From: Albugo candida
Taxonomy: Eukaryota > Oomycota > Peronosporomycetes > Albuginales > Albuginaceae
DNA length: 64,000 nt
NCBI GenBank assembly: GCA_905220665.1
Contig: CAJNAR010000150.1
Coordinates: 794,036 to 858,035 of the forward strand
Direction of reading: 5' to 3'
Shown here: positions 19,680-29,800 of the stretch, piece by piece
How the letters are laid out: every line of letters begins with the position of its first letter
How positions within the stretch are numbered: position 1 is the stretch's first letter
Notes under the pieces: model-generated
The model's input: only the letters and a program-made list of their open reading frames with translations
Database searches by the model: none
Told to the model about the DNA's origin: nothing
Program-made: the position numbers and the translations under genes

Positions 19680-22327
19680 TTATCTGCTGTTCATGTTGAT
19701 CGCAGTTTTCTTTATACGTCGATAGATCTCGAAAACCTGAACGAGGTCCATCAGGTTCTTATCATCTGCATGGTAGCTCTTTTTGACCTTGAAGTCTTGA
19801 GCGATGTCCTGACTGCATATATTGTACATTATACCAGTGCTTCGACTCTTCCAATAATAGACATATGTGCAAGTCGTCTTCGAACTTGTTTGATGGCCAA
19901 AATCATTCCAAGTCAAGTTTTTCTATGCTATGTTGATGCAAAATCAACGCTGCACAAGAAAAGCGTCTTAAAAAGGTAATCGTTCTTTGCAAGAAAGCAT
20001 TCGCATACGAGAATTTTAGCTGTTGCTCCCTGCGGGCTCGCTCAAGCTCAACAGCTAAAAGGGATAATGATTATCCTCTCTGTTTGCATCGTCAGAATTT
20101 GAAATCGCACATAAGGTATCTAACGATTCTCTAGGATCGTAAGAGTTTCAATGAGCCAAGCAAACCTTACAAATAGGATTTTGCGCAGCTCAATAATGAT
20201 GGAATCAACCATTGGAAACGACGATACCTCGAACAATGGTCAAATAGTTCTAAGATTTACTTCGGCAAATTTTTCTGTTTAGCTTCAATAACGCAGCAAA
20301 TCTGTGATTTCTTACCTATAAAAATAATGGAAGGCAACATGATGCGTAGTTGTGCAGTACGCAGTGCGCACCATAACCATATCAAATAAAGAGCCGTCAT
20401 GCAAATCAATGGAAATGATTCGTCCATCGAAGCAACTGGAAAAAATGGGATAGAATCAATGACGGTCTCCAATCCTGACAGAGAGATCGACACATATGAG
20501 AAACTATGTGACGTGGTCATTACAATAAATGCGTCCCTGATATCACTCAGCCGTAAGCTAGAAATAATGACCGAGATAACAACGGAACTAAATCAGTTTA
20601 CAAGCACATGGCTTCGCTTATGGAGTGTGTCAGAACACTGAACAGTTAAAGCACGATATCGGGAAGTGAAGCTCCTCGGTTTAGTGCATTGACAGGAATG
20701 TTTGCTGGTCTCAAGTAACATCCCGGACACATCCTGCTTGGAGGTGCTCTGAGCCTGAGAACATTTTTATAATACTTACGTGCAATTTATATAATTGGTC
20801 TTCGCCTTTCCAAAAAAAATCTATAAGTAGTGTGAACATCGTTTACGTCTGATCGTACCCTTTCAAAATTATTCCAGAATCGATTGAAGCAAACATACGC
20901 TAGGGTCGCTGAGCAAAATCTAATTTATCATGAGCTCTTGCCACGATCAGCAGGTCGAATTGGTATCACAACACACTAAGGTTATCGATTAGATGAACCA
21001 AATTTTAAGATCAACATCTTTGCGTATTGCTAATTGGTCTAGAACAATTCACAAGCTCTATCCGTCAAACTGTGGCAGCTAAGATACTCAATGCGATGAT
21101 CTGGGCGACCTTCTCATGCGTGTACTGCCCTGCGTTAGCAAACTGATGTGATTCAACTTTAGTTGCTGAGGTTGAAGCATGTTGGAAGACGCATGACTCA
21201 CATAACATTGCAGAGGTCTTAAATTGTCAAACCTGCTTACCCCATTCCATAGTTACTGAGACCTCGAGCACCTTAATGTGCCGTTAAAGTTGTTCCACGT
21301 GAAAATACTCAAGAGACTCCGATCCCCTTCGAAGTAATTGTTTTACTGAAGAAATTGAACGGTAATTTTGTACTTTAATACGTTGGATTTTCGGCAGTCA
21401 TTATCTTCTCCGATTTGCATGTAAGCAGCTTGAGTGCGGACTTGTACATATGGACGCATCGCGTATCACCAATGCATGGCATAGGAAGAAGGACAAATTT
21501 GGATTGACACAGCCGTCTATTCCGTAACTCATGCTATTCCGGTAAGCCTACAGAGCACATCTTCGAGCTTCGGTTCCGATAATTGTTCCACATGGATCGT
21601 CATAAATTAATAATCATACCGAAACAAACAACTCCTGTCGATTCGACTTCCTTCGGTTTTATTAATACAAATGGAACGAGTAAAGCTATCGGTAGCCATC
21701 AGAATATCTGAAGCCGTAGTGACTCTAGGTGCTCCTGTTTTTGACGAAAGCTCCGTGTATTTGCATCGCTCAATTTGACCTTTTTTTGACTACAGGACTG
21801 CAGATGATCGATTAATTGAATCCGTCGCAGTCTTGCAGAAACATCTGATTGCTTGGAGATTGTACATAGTAAGCCATGGGATCTTTAAGAAAGTGGCAAT
21901 TATCTTATTGAGGAGCACAATGCCCGTGTGAGCGTAGCAATAAGAATATGAATGATTAAATCGACTCAATGAATCAATCAAGCAAGTCCGCTTCAGGATC
22001 AGGAACTTGTAAAGCCACTAATGAGAGGGCATTTCCTATAATCGTACGATGATCGATCGTTGATAATTTCTAGTAAGTGATTAGGTTGGTCAAGAGGACT
22101 TTATCTTTGGCGCAACACAACTTCAGACGGTCTAATGTCCAATCTATCCGTACCAGTCGAGAAAATCTACCAAAGTAACTTGTTACTAATATCGAACAGG
22201 GATTAAACTCGCTTCATTTTACGACTTTATCTTTTGAGCTTCAATTATACTTCTTGCAAAATTCTGGTTTTGTCTCTGTCGTCTTGCTCCGTCGCGAATG
22301 GCCAACTAGACCAGTGGGCGGATCCAT
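19680..22327 (-). other. Unresolved intron-rich gene(s), minus strand
   Basis: The first exon is likely at 22251-22327 (ATG at 22327, MDPPTGLVGHSRRSKTTETK), spliced by a 72-nt intron to 22178 and down (NYFGRFSRLVRIDWTLDRLK). Further minus-strand exon-like blocks: about 21800-22035 (TMYNLQAI), about 21690-21840 (SARLRRIQLIDHLQ and RQKQEHLESLRLQ, coiled-coil-like), about 20610-20760 (STSKQDVSGMLLETSKH), about 20300-20560 (DAFIVMTTSHSFSY, hydrophobic, ended by a good GTAAG donor) and 19680-19930 (WNDFGHQTSSKTTCTYVYYW, loosely like a SANT/Myb third helix). The order and number of genes are not settled and the function is unknown. Confidence 0.5.
20014..20060. repeat. Perfect 12-bp inverted repeat with GC-rich loop
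   Basis: TTTTAGCTGTTG at 20014-20025 and CAACAGCTAAAA at 20049-20060 are exact complements around a 23-nt GC-rich loop. The RNA from either strand could form a stable hairpin. It sits between two exon-like blocks of the unresolved minus-strand region. Confidence 0.8.
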
Positions 22328-22433
22328 TTATAAGTCAGGTTGGATGCTTTTGATTATAAAACTGTCACGATTGCCCCACCACAAAGCTAATTCAAATATG
22401 TAGGTAGGTTCATTGTGACATCCGCCGCATTCA

Positions 22434-23456
22434 TCATTTCCAGATATCTTTTATTATTTCTTGTATTATTTCTCGAAGTAGAGAATTAAACCTTCGCAGC
22501 TCAATCAATAGTAAGTTGATCAGGGAATACCGAGCTCTTCGCTTTAGTTTTACTTTACAAAAGTGGCTGACATCTTTTGCTACAACCTGCACCGTTCTGC
22601 CAGCTGAATGAAACACACTTCTTCAAACGGTATTGAATAAGGTTCAGTCGAGGACCCGCTTATACAGTCAGAGTTGCATGCGCCGATGCTGGGATTAAGT
22701 TGCTGTTAAAGCTGTTGATAAGATTGCTTCCATTTCTCGCATCTCCGTCTGCTGTTGCTTCTTCACTGATCTTCCCAGAATTTTTTATTCAGAATCATAA
22801 CAAGACGGCACGATATCGCAATCATCATGCTTTGAAGCTCCAGCATATAATCTATAGTATCTGGATTACTTTCGGTCTGTCCAAACAGTCCTTTCACGAA
22901 ATATGAACGTGTCTCTTGAATCCCATCTTTCCATTAGGAGGTGTGAACAATGTGATGCTCACTGGATACTTTAGTAAGCCTTAAGGCGATATTATTGCAG
23001 CATCGGTGGAAATCAGACTGTAACTGGGTCATGAGATGATCAAGTGTATGGGTGGATCACTGATACCCTGTTAACTATATCCTGTATAGGGCAGAAAACG
23101 ATCAGAGCTCGGTATGGTCGAGTGTGCGCTTCATCATCATGTCTTGCAGTCGTTGACTTGGTGAAACAGGTAGCGTCGATCGAGCTCATTGCAGCTGACA
23201 GCACATCGGATTTTGAAGAATCGCATGTAAAATTCGTGATGCAGAAAATACATTCCATAGCATATATCATGTTGTCACGACGAAAGGCTCGGATTGATGA
23301 TATGTATTCAGAGTGTTGTAGGAGACGGTGGACGGTATCGAGATGCAATGGTCCCATGAAGTCGCCGAGTTGCTGGGCAAACGCTGACGAGATAATGATG
23401 AGTACAAGCGTGATTGTAGAAGGCGCCCTTCCATGGAGTCCTTCATAATAACTCAT
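22434..23456 (-). CDS. Unknown 264-aa protein, five exons
   Basis: Exons 23067-23456, 22970-23023, 22767-22912, 22587-22688 and 22434-22536 join at GT-AG introns of 43, 57, 77 and 50 nt with all phases consistent, giving 264 aa from ATG to TGA. The protein is helix-rich, with blocks such as LHLDTVHRLLQHSEYISSI, LQSDFHRCCNNIALRL, DYMLELQSMMIAISCRLV and ELRRFNSLLREIIQEI. The last block, with the proline-phenylalanine block 30 residues before it (SIPFEEV), loosely recalls the RFN..L..I region near the C-terminus of dynein heavy chains; this is a weak resemblance, not an assignment. A shorter hydrophobic N-terminal stretch (TITLVLIIISSAFA) could be a signal anchor. A plus-strand ORF covers nearly the same interval as exon 1, but it lacks splice support. 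Confidence 0.6.
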
Positions 23457-24033
23457 ATACCCCCTGCAAGCCCAGCGTCACATAAATGTATGAACTGTGA
23501 AAAGACATTTGTTCTTTAATATCGTGTTTTCTGCTATCATGAAATGCTGCGGCGATACGAGCTGACATTTTTCTGGCTATGCAAACACTTTTCGTCAGCA
23601 TGGCACTGACGACTTGCTCCAAGAACAGAGGAACAAATGCTAAGTTGGCTTTTTAAGGATAGGAAGCACGATATCGAAATATCATGTATCTAGGCACGGC
23701 TTCTCTGCTCGTCGACACATATTGATGATTTCTTCGGCATCAACACTCAGAACATAAGCAAAGACGCTCTAACGTATTTGATAGAATATCCAATAGTTCA
23801 GATGTTATATCAATTTTGAACGAGTTTTTCTGAAAAAAAGTAATCTGCGACTAGCTTCGCTTTAGATTCTATGATGTAATTTGGATCTCGAAGCAAGACA
23901 CTACCGAAGCTTCGATATATTTTGTTGATTTATTGTGATAAAGAATATCCAGTATGATTCTTGAATCGCAATTGCTTCCGTTGTGGTACAGCACGTTGTG
24001 AATTCCAAACTAGATCCACTAATGAAGGGAGAA
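23457..24033. other. Intergenic, no gene seen
   Basis: 577 bp between the RPB9 stop and the start of the 264-aa gene. Only short frames occur. Confidence 0.4.
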
Positions 24034-24538
24034 TTATCCCATCCAGCGATGAGATGGTAAATGATTGCCGTCTTCGTCAACGTGACAATCACGATTAAGG
24101 CAGACCCAAATTAGGCTGAGTGTTGACTGCTTCACTCCATCATGCGAGCGAATAAACACCGCACCTTGGTGGGCACAATTCGGGCACACCACATCGTAAT
24201 CGCGCTGTAGAGTCGGGTCGTCGATAATATCAGCCGGTAATACATCTAGCTGAATGCTACAGCAGATAATTGATTGGAATGACACAACGTGGACACGGAA
24301 ATCAATCTACCGAGTGTCCTTGACTAGCTCATTGACGTAGATGCAGTGTTCTTCTATTTCTTCCGCCTGTCCACAATTACGACAACGAAACATCAATCGC
24401 CTAAGCTCCCGATCTTGGCTTGGATACAGCATGTTATTACTTTTTCACACATACGATATAGTCAGCTTAGATTCAACAATATTCGCAGTGACGTTTTGCT
24501 TACCATTCACGGCAAAATCGAATTCCTGCAGCTGTCAT
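24034..24538 (-). CDS. RPB9: RNA polymerase II subunit RPB9
   Basis: Three exons (24504-24538, 24311-24439, 24034-24256) with GT-AG introns of 64 and 54 nt give 128 aa. RPB9 is a small core subunit of RNA polymerase II needed for start-site choice and proofreading. The first zinc ribbon is FCRECNNMLYP (C9, C12) with FRCRNC (C31, C34). The conserved linker DDPTLQR follows, then the second ribbon VCPNC (C79, C82), GAVFIRSH and WVCLNRDC (C107, C112), ending in HRW. Exon joins restore the family's CNNMLYP and the IQLDVLPADIIDDPTL region. Oddity: about ten extra residues (HVDEDGNHLPS) separate the last cysteine from HRW, where most homologues have only Gly. It is head-to-head with exportin-7. Confidence 0.93.
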
Positions 24539-24728
24539 CTCTATTTTGACTGGATTTGTCTTAACCGCGCTCCTACCACTTAACTGTTCCGAAACTAGAT
24601 TGTTTCATTCAGAATTACAGGAAGACATATCTTGCTACATTCTCTCTGTGGAGTACACCGACCGATAAAGCAAATTAGACTAACAAGTTAAATAAATCGC
24701 CTCGTTCTCCCTCTGCATCAAAGTTGGA
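24539..24728. promoter_or_regulatory. Shared upstream region of RPB9 and exportin-7
   Basis: 190 bp separate the two divergent start codons, so both promoters must lie here or overlap the 5' ends. No TATA box stands out. A pyrimidine-rich tract (CTCGTTCTCCCTCTGC) lies just upstream of the exportin start. Confidence 0.5.
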
Positions 24729-27700
24729 ATGGACGCTACGCAATTCCGTAATTTAGAAAACTTATGTACCCTTTTGTACGAATCGTCCAACGAGAGTGAG
24801 AGAAATCAAGCACAACAATATGTTTTGGTTTTGCAAAGCTCCGTAGAGTACATACCTCAGTGTCAGTATGTTCTGGACAACTCTTCGTCGCCGTACGCTT
24901 TGGTCGTAGCAAGTACGAGTTTGACGAAATTAATCACGGCACACTGGAATAACTTCTCAAGCTCCCAGCGCGTCGATATACGAAATTATGTTCTTGCCTA
25001 TTTGGCACAGAAAGGGCCAAGCCTTGAAAAATTTGTCACAACATCTCTAATCCAATTAGTCTGCCGCATAACAAAATTAGGGTGGTTTGACGATTCTCAA
25101 CATCGAGAGATTGTGGACGAGGTTACAAAGTTTCTGCAAGCTACTGTGGATCACTGTATCATCGGGCTGCAAATTTTAAATGAATTGGTGACTGATATGA
25201 ATCTCCCAGTTGCTGGAAAGAATTTGACTTTCCATCGCAAACTGGCTGTATCGTTCAGGGAAGAAGCGCTTTTCCGTATTTTCCAAGTTTCACTTACGAC
25301 ATTGGAGCAGTTGCATCTTCAAAACATTGGCGGTGCATCGGCTGATCAAGAACGCCGTATGGGGGAACAAGCTGTAGGACTGGTCATCAATTGTCTAACA
25401 TTTGACTTTATCGGAACGAATTCTGATGAATGTACAGGCGAAACTGGCTCAGTACAGCTTCCGTCGTCGTGGCGTTCCCTGATTCAAGATCCACAAACGT
25501 TGCAACTCTTTTTCGACTACTACAATTCAACGACGCCACCTATCGCGTCTAAATGCCTAGAAGTATTGATGCTGCTCGCGTCAGTGCGACGTAGCATCTT
25601 CTCGGAAAAAGATCGTGCCATCTTTCTTTCGCGGCTACTCACTGGCATCTGTCAAATTTTGTCGACTCAGCAAGGACTTTCAGAGCAAGAGAACTATCAT
25701 GAATTTTGTCGACTTCTCAGCAGAATCAAATCAAATTTTCAACTTGCTGAATTGCTCAAGTGTGATTCTTTTCAAGAATGGATTGAACGAACCCCCGACT
25801 TCACTGTCAAATCCTTTCAGCAGTGGCAATGGTCTGCTAACTCAACACATAGTCTTTTGTTATTGTGGACTCATTTGGTGGCGGCATCGCCCTACATGCG
25901 TCTTGATAATAATCCTGGATCACTAAACTCAGCGTCCTCGTTCTTAGACGTAAGTGTTCCAAAGGTCATCGAAGCATATGTACAATCCCGACTCGATTCT
26001 GCTCAGCAATGTTCAGCCGATAGCTCACTAGAAAATCCTATTGATGATGAAGGAGGACTTCTGGAACAGCTGGAAAAAATACATACGATTTGTCATTATG
26101 ACTACGCATCTACTGGAAAGTACTTGATTGCACGCTTTGATGTTGTTTTAAATGGATATGTGGAGCTGACAAGGTCAGTAGATCAATCCCTGAGTGACAC
26201 GAAACCAAATAATCTGGAAGGGATGGAAAATCAGCTAGCATGGTTGATTTACATCATTGGGTCTATCATCGGCGTACAAGCATACGCCCCAAATTCAACT
26301 GAAGGTGATGAATTGATTGATGCAGACTTATCTCAAAGTGTGTTTAGAGCGATGCAAATAACCGAGAGTCGCCTGATTAGTACTGGCGGGCAACATAAAG
26401 CAAGTCAACACTTTGAATTATCTTTATTATATTACTTCAGTAATTTTCGGCGAAGTTACATTGGAGAACAGCATGGTATGCCGTCGGTGGCGGCGCCACT
26501 ATTACTACCCACTTGTGCTGTGGTCATTGGACCAGACGCGACATCAACAAACTCAAAAAACGCAACCTATCAAAGAATGTTTGAACATATGGGGTTTGGT
26601 GATCACACTGTTGTTGTGAATATGATTGTGACCAAGATTGGAAACAATCTCAAATTTTGGGGGAATAACGAAGTAATAGTCAGCAAAACAATGGATTTAT
26701 TTTTCGAGATTGCTTCCGGATACTCTTCTGGCAAACTACTTCTTGGTCTGGAAACCGTTCAGTATCTGATAGGGCACCACACGTCCGATGAATTTCCGTT
26801 TCTTTCGAATCCCGCAAATACGCGACATCGAACTACGTTCCATATGGCAATAGCTCGCTTGTTGTTTACAACTCAGTTTGATGAATGTTCTGAACGCTTT
26901 GAGCGATTCATAGAGCCGATTGAAGACGTTTTGAACAAACTATTGCAAACTCCAAATTTTAGGCTACCTGAGGTTCGTGAAGCGATCACTGGAGTATGTC
27001 GCGATCTACGTGGAATCGTACAGCAAACATTCAATCGAAGAACTTATGCCTGCATTTTTGATATGCTGTATCCAATGTACTTTCCTATCTTCGTACGAGC
27101 TGCAAAAGATTTATTCGATGCACCCGCTGTTACGAACGCATTACTGAAATTCTTGCAGGAACTTGCGCACAATAAGGCACAACGCATAGTATTTGATCAG
27201 GGATCAGCAAAAGGCATACTATTATTTCGAGAGCTGAGTAATGTGGTTGTAGCTTACGGGAGACAGCTCCTTGCTATACAAACTGGAAAGGATCCGTACG
27301 CAGAAAAGTACAAAGGCATTTCGCTTTGCTTGGGAGTTTTGTATCGCGCAATGGGTGGCAACTATGTAAACTTTGGAGTTTTTGAGCTATACAACGACAA
27401 GTGCTTGGAAAACGCCATTGAAGTGGGACTGCAATTAATTTTTGCCGTACCGGATGAAGATTTACTCACCTACCCAAAGCTCAAAAGCGCATATTTTTTC
27501 TTTCTAGAAATTTTGTTTCGAAATCAGGTGTCATCAGTAATCGCACTAGATACTACAATCTTCAGTCAGCTTCTACAATCGTTACATATGGGTATCACTT
27601 CGCAAGACTTGAGTATAGCTGCACAATGCGCTACTGCAGTGGATCATTTAGCAAGTTTATATTATCACGAAATGAAGAAGAAGCGCGATACACCAATGAA

Positions 27701-28034
27701 GCATGCGCTTATTGCTCATGTACAGGGGAATCCGACTATGTGGACATCCATTTTGGCCGCCCTTTTCGATGTATTGATTTATGGTGACGCACCCACCCAG
27801 TGGGCTGTATCAAGACCAATTTTGAGTGTAACTTTATGCAGCGAAGATGCTTTGAACTCGTACAAGCAAAGTCTTGCCAGTTCGCAGCCTGTTGAAAAGC
27901 AAAGCTTGGTCGAGCATGCGTTCACGACATTGTTTGCAGACGTCGCGCCAAATCTTGAAGCAAGTAACCGGGACAAATTCACTCAAAAGCTAGGACAATT
28001 CCGAACCGCTTTGCGAGGATTTCTTACGATCTAG
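24729..28034 (+). CDS. XPO7: Exportin-7 (RanBP16-type nuclear transport receptor)
   Basis: An intronless gene of 1101 aa, close to the length of animal exportin-7 (1087 aa). Exportin-7 is a Ran-GTP-dependent karyopherin that carries cargo through the nuclear pore. The N-terminus follows the family closely: FRNLENLCTLLYES, YALVVASTSLTKLI, QRVDIRNYVLAYLA, LIQLVCRITKLGWFD and CIIGLQILNELV, covering the importin-beta N-terminal domain and the first HEAT repeats (about 1-160). The remainder is a long helical-repeat body with family-like blocks, such as YSSGKLLLGLETVQYLIGHH and LELAHNKAQRIVFDQGSAKG-type sequence near 820. The ATG at 24729 is the first in frame, and the residue pattern starts at once. 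The contrast with its intron-rich neighbours is notable. Confidence 0.96.
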   Translation: MDATQFRNLENLCTLLYESSNESERNQAQQYVLVLQSSVEYIPQCQYVLDNSSSPYALVVASTSLTKLITAHWNNFSSSQRVDIRNYVLAYLAQKGPSLEKFVTTSLIQLVCRITKLGWFDDSQHREIVDEVTKFLQATVDHCIIGLQILNELVTDMNLPVAGKNLTFHRKLAVSFREEALFRIFQVSLTTLEQLHLQNIGGASADQERRMGEQAVGLVINCLTFDFIGTNSDECTGETGSVQLPSSWRSLIQDPQTLQLFFDYYNSTTPPIASKCLEVLMLLASVRRSIFSEKDRAIFLSRLLTGICQILSTQQGLSEQENYHEFCRLLSRIKSNFQLAELLKCDSFQEWIERTPDFTVKSFQQWQWSANSTHSLLLLWTHLVAASPYMRLDNNPGSLNSASSFLDVSVPKVIEAYVQSRLDSAQQCSADSSLENPIDDEGGLLEQLEKIHTICHYDYASTGKYLIARFDVVLNGYVELTRSVDQSLSDTKPNNLEGMENQLAWLIYIIGSIIGVQAYAPNSTEGDELIDADLSQSVFRAMQITESRLISTGGQHKASQHFELSLLYYFSNFRRSYIGEQHGMPSVAAPLLLPTCAVVIGPDATSTNSKNATYQRMFEHMGFGDHTVVVNMIVTKIGNNLKFWGNNEVIVSKTMDLFFEIASGYSSGKLLLGLETVQYLIGHHTSDEFPFLSNPANTRHRTTFHMAIARLLFTTQFDECSERFERFIEPIEDVLNKLLQTPNFRLPEVREAITGVCRDLRGIVQQTFNRRTYACIFDMLYPMYFPIFVRAAKDLFDAPAVTNALLKFLQELAHNKAQRIVFDQGSAKGILLFRELSNVVVAYGRQLLAIQTGKDPYAEKYKGISLCLGVLYRAMGGNYVNFGVFELYNDKCLENAIEVGLQLIFAVPDEDLLTYPKLKSAYFFFLEILFRNQVSSVIALDTTIFSQLLQSLHMGITSQDLSIAAQCATAVDHLASLYYHEMKKKRDTPMKHALIAHVQGNPTMWTSILAALFDVLIYGDAPTQWAVSRPILSVTLCSEDALNSYKQSLASSQPVEKQSLVEHAFTTLFADVAPNLEASNRDKFTQKLGQFRTALRGFLTI

Positions 28035-28287
28035 TGCAGTAAAGTATCTCTACATGATTACTCAGTAAACAGCTTTAACACATTCGTGTTGCTCGACACC
28101 TTTCATAGTACTCAGTACATGATCTATGTATGTGCACACCTCTATGTAAGTGCTCGGCATTCATTGAATTGACGACTTGATGTTGAGCCATCGAAAACCT
28201 TAAATGATATCTCATTGCGTCAGTAGTTGTTTGCGAGAGGTCGCTCTCAGTTGTATCCGAGACGTCTCGTAAGAAACATTAGTCATC

Positions 28288-29253
28288 ATGCCACCTGCTT
28301 TTGCACCGAAGTCCGGTGTAGGAGATGAATCCATACCCACTGAATTTCGACACCTTGGAAGTGTATTCTTGAGATCACAAGATCAAAAGCTACAGCTCAA
28401 GCTGTTTCAGTGGTACATTGAAATAGCTTATGAAAATACTGTCTTTTTAAATCTTCTGGATTTGAAACAGGGATATGCAAGCGAATCTGCAAATTGAGCG
28501 TTTCTACATCGGGGGTGAATTCGGTAGAATTGGAAATGGACAAGATATTGCTCTTCTCGATAGTTTCTTTTCTGACCAGGGCGTGAAAAAAATTCTCAAG
28601 GTAATAAATACTTGCAATCTTGTCTAAAAATTCTTCAATACGTGTCTCCAGCCACCATCATGCAGTCCCGATATTGCCTGTGCATTGATGTATAAAGAGC
28701 TGAAGACTACAGTGACCACATGTGCCTTTTTTGACAAGATCCTTGGATCGAGTACGAATTTTACATACTTGAGTCATCAAAAGAGATTGTATCACCTGTC
28801 TTCGTAGATATTGTTTCACGCACCGGAGTTATTCGTCGATGTTTAAATGAATACCATAATGAAATTTCAATTGATGATCTACTCAAGAAAATGATGGTAG
28901 AATCAGACAATGATGAAAACAATATTTTCACGAATGTAGAGCGCCAAGAGTTCATTTATCATATTTTTCGATCTGTAGTAGTTGGTGGGTCCCTCGCTCA
29001 AGCAGATGAAAATATTTTTTCGTACATTTCGGCGACAAAGTCGATATATAAAGGATTGCTTGCAGTAATAAAAAAACCGAGCAATCCGAATGGTCTTGAA
29101 ATCACCTCACGAGTATATCAAGTCAGATGCCCGGCTATGTCACATTCCTCTCTATTTCTCACCAAGTCTTCCTACAATTCATGTTACGTCATTGTTGACC
29201 CGAAAAAGCGCTTGATTACAGCATGGCATTACTCGTATCAATCATTTTGGTGA
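28288..29253 (+). CDS. CFAP300: CFAP300-like dynein-arm assembly factor
   Basis: Exons 28288-28409, 28471-28600, 28652-28751 and 28808-29253, with GT-AG introns of 61, 51 and 56 nt, give 265 aa (human protein 267 aa). CFAP300 (C11orf70) acts in the cytoplasm to assemble axonemal dynein arms with other assembly factors. Family blocks seen: FRHLGSVFLRSQDQKLQLKL at the N-terminus, RIGNGQDIALLDSFFSDQ, TTCAFFDKILGS joined to NIVSRTGVIRRCLNEYH, VERQEFIYHIFRSVVVGGSL, SATKSIYKGLLAVIK, ITSRVYQV and the C-terminal YVIVDPKKRLITAWHY. The splice joins restore the family alignment exactly, which supports the model. It implies motile flagella, as in zoospores. Confidence 0.92.
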
Positions 29254-29281
29254 ATGAATACAGCACGGAAGCATCTCCTCA

Positions 29282-29800
29282 ATGAACTCTGAGAGAGAAA
29301 ATTGTTTAGCTTTCGGTAACGGAATAAAAAGTAACCTATATATTCGGGAGACTGCGCTGGACGCGAAGCGAAAATATTTCAAGTTAAAGCTGGCTACTAG
29401 AGGCTTCGATAACTTGATTTACCGCAGCAGAAACATGTACTTATTTTCGCATCGGCGCCATGTGCAACTAGCAATCGAGCACTCATCAGTTCCGGACAGA
29501 CGGTATCTGGATAAATAGCTAAGAAAAAAGCGCACGCTTTAACTACGATAGCCTATCTCGGGACTAATCTATGTACCCATAAGTACCCATAAGTCTGAAT
29601 TGAAGCACACCTTAGGCATCACATTATCATGTCCTTCCGGTGCCTGGATAGGACGAGAATTCCAGAAAATTATGAATTTGCATTGTGGGAGAACTAGTTC
29701 AGCCGAATTGAATCAGCTTCTGAAATCTGTATCTGATGAAGTATTTCCTTCGCCTCGTCCACTTGAAAGTATCAGCAGAGAGTGTATTCAGAACTTATGA
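29282..29800 (+). CDS. Hypothetical 145-aa protein
   Basis: Two exons, 29282-29502 and 29584-29800, joined by an 81-nt intron (GTATCTGG...CCCATAAG), give a phase-consistent 145-aa product. Exon 1 is basic (ALDAKRKYFKLKLATRGF, SHRRHVQLAIEHSS). Exon 2 has GAWIGREFQKIMNLHCGRTS and a Pro-containing tail. No family was recognised. It starts 28 bp after the CFAP300 stop on the same strand. An alternative is that it represents two unrelated short frames. Confidence 0.5.

Noticed and set aside
20399..20641. An 80-aa plus-strand ORF with a C-terminal pattern LSRKLE...W..LW that resembles kinetochore DASH subunits (DAD1).
   Set aside because: The minus strand over the same bases has an open, protein-like exon (DAFIVMTTSHSFSY...) ending at a strong GTAAG donor and flanked by other minus-strand exon-like blocks, so the plus ORF is probably an antisense shadow.
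23044..23448. A 134-aa plus-strand ORF.
   Set aside because: It covers almost the same interval as the first exon of the minus-strand 264-aa gene, which splices with consistent phase to four further exons. The plus ORF has no such support.
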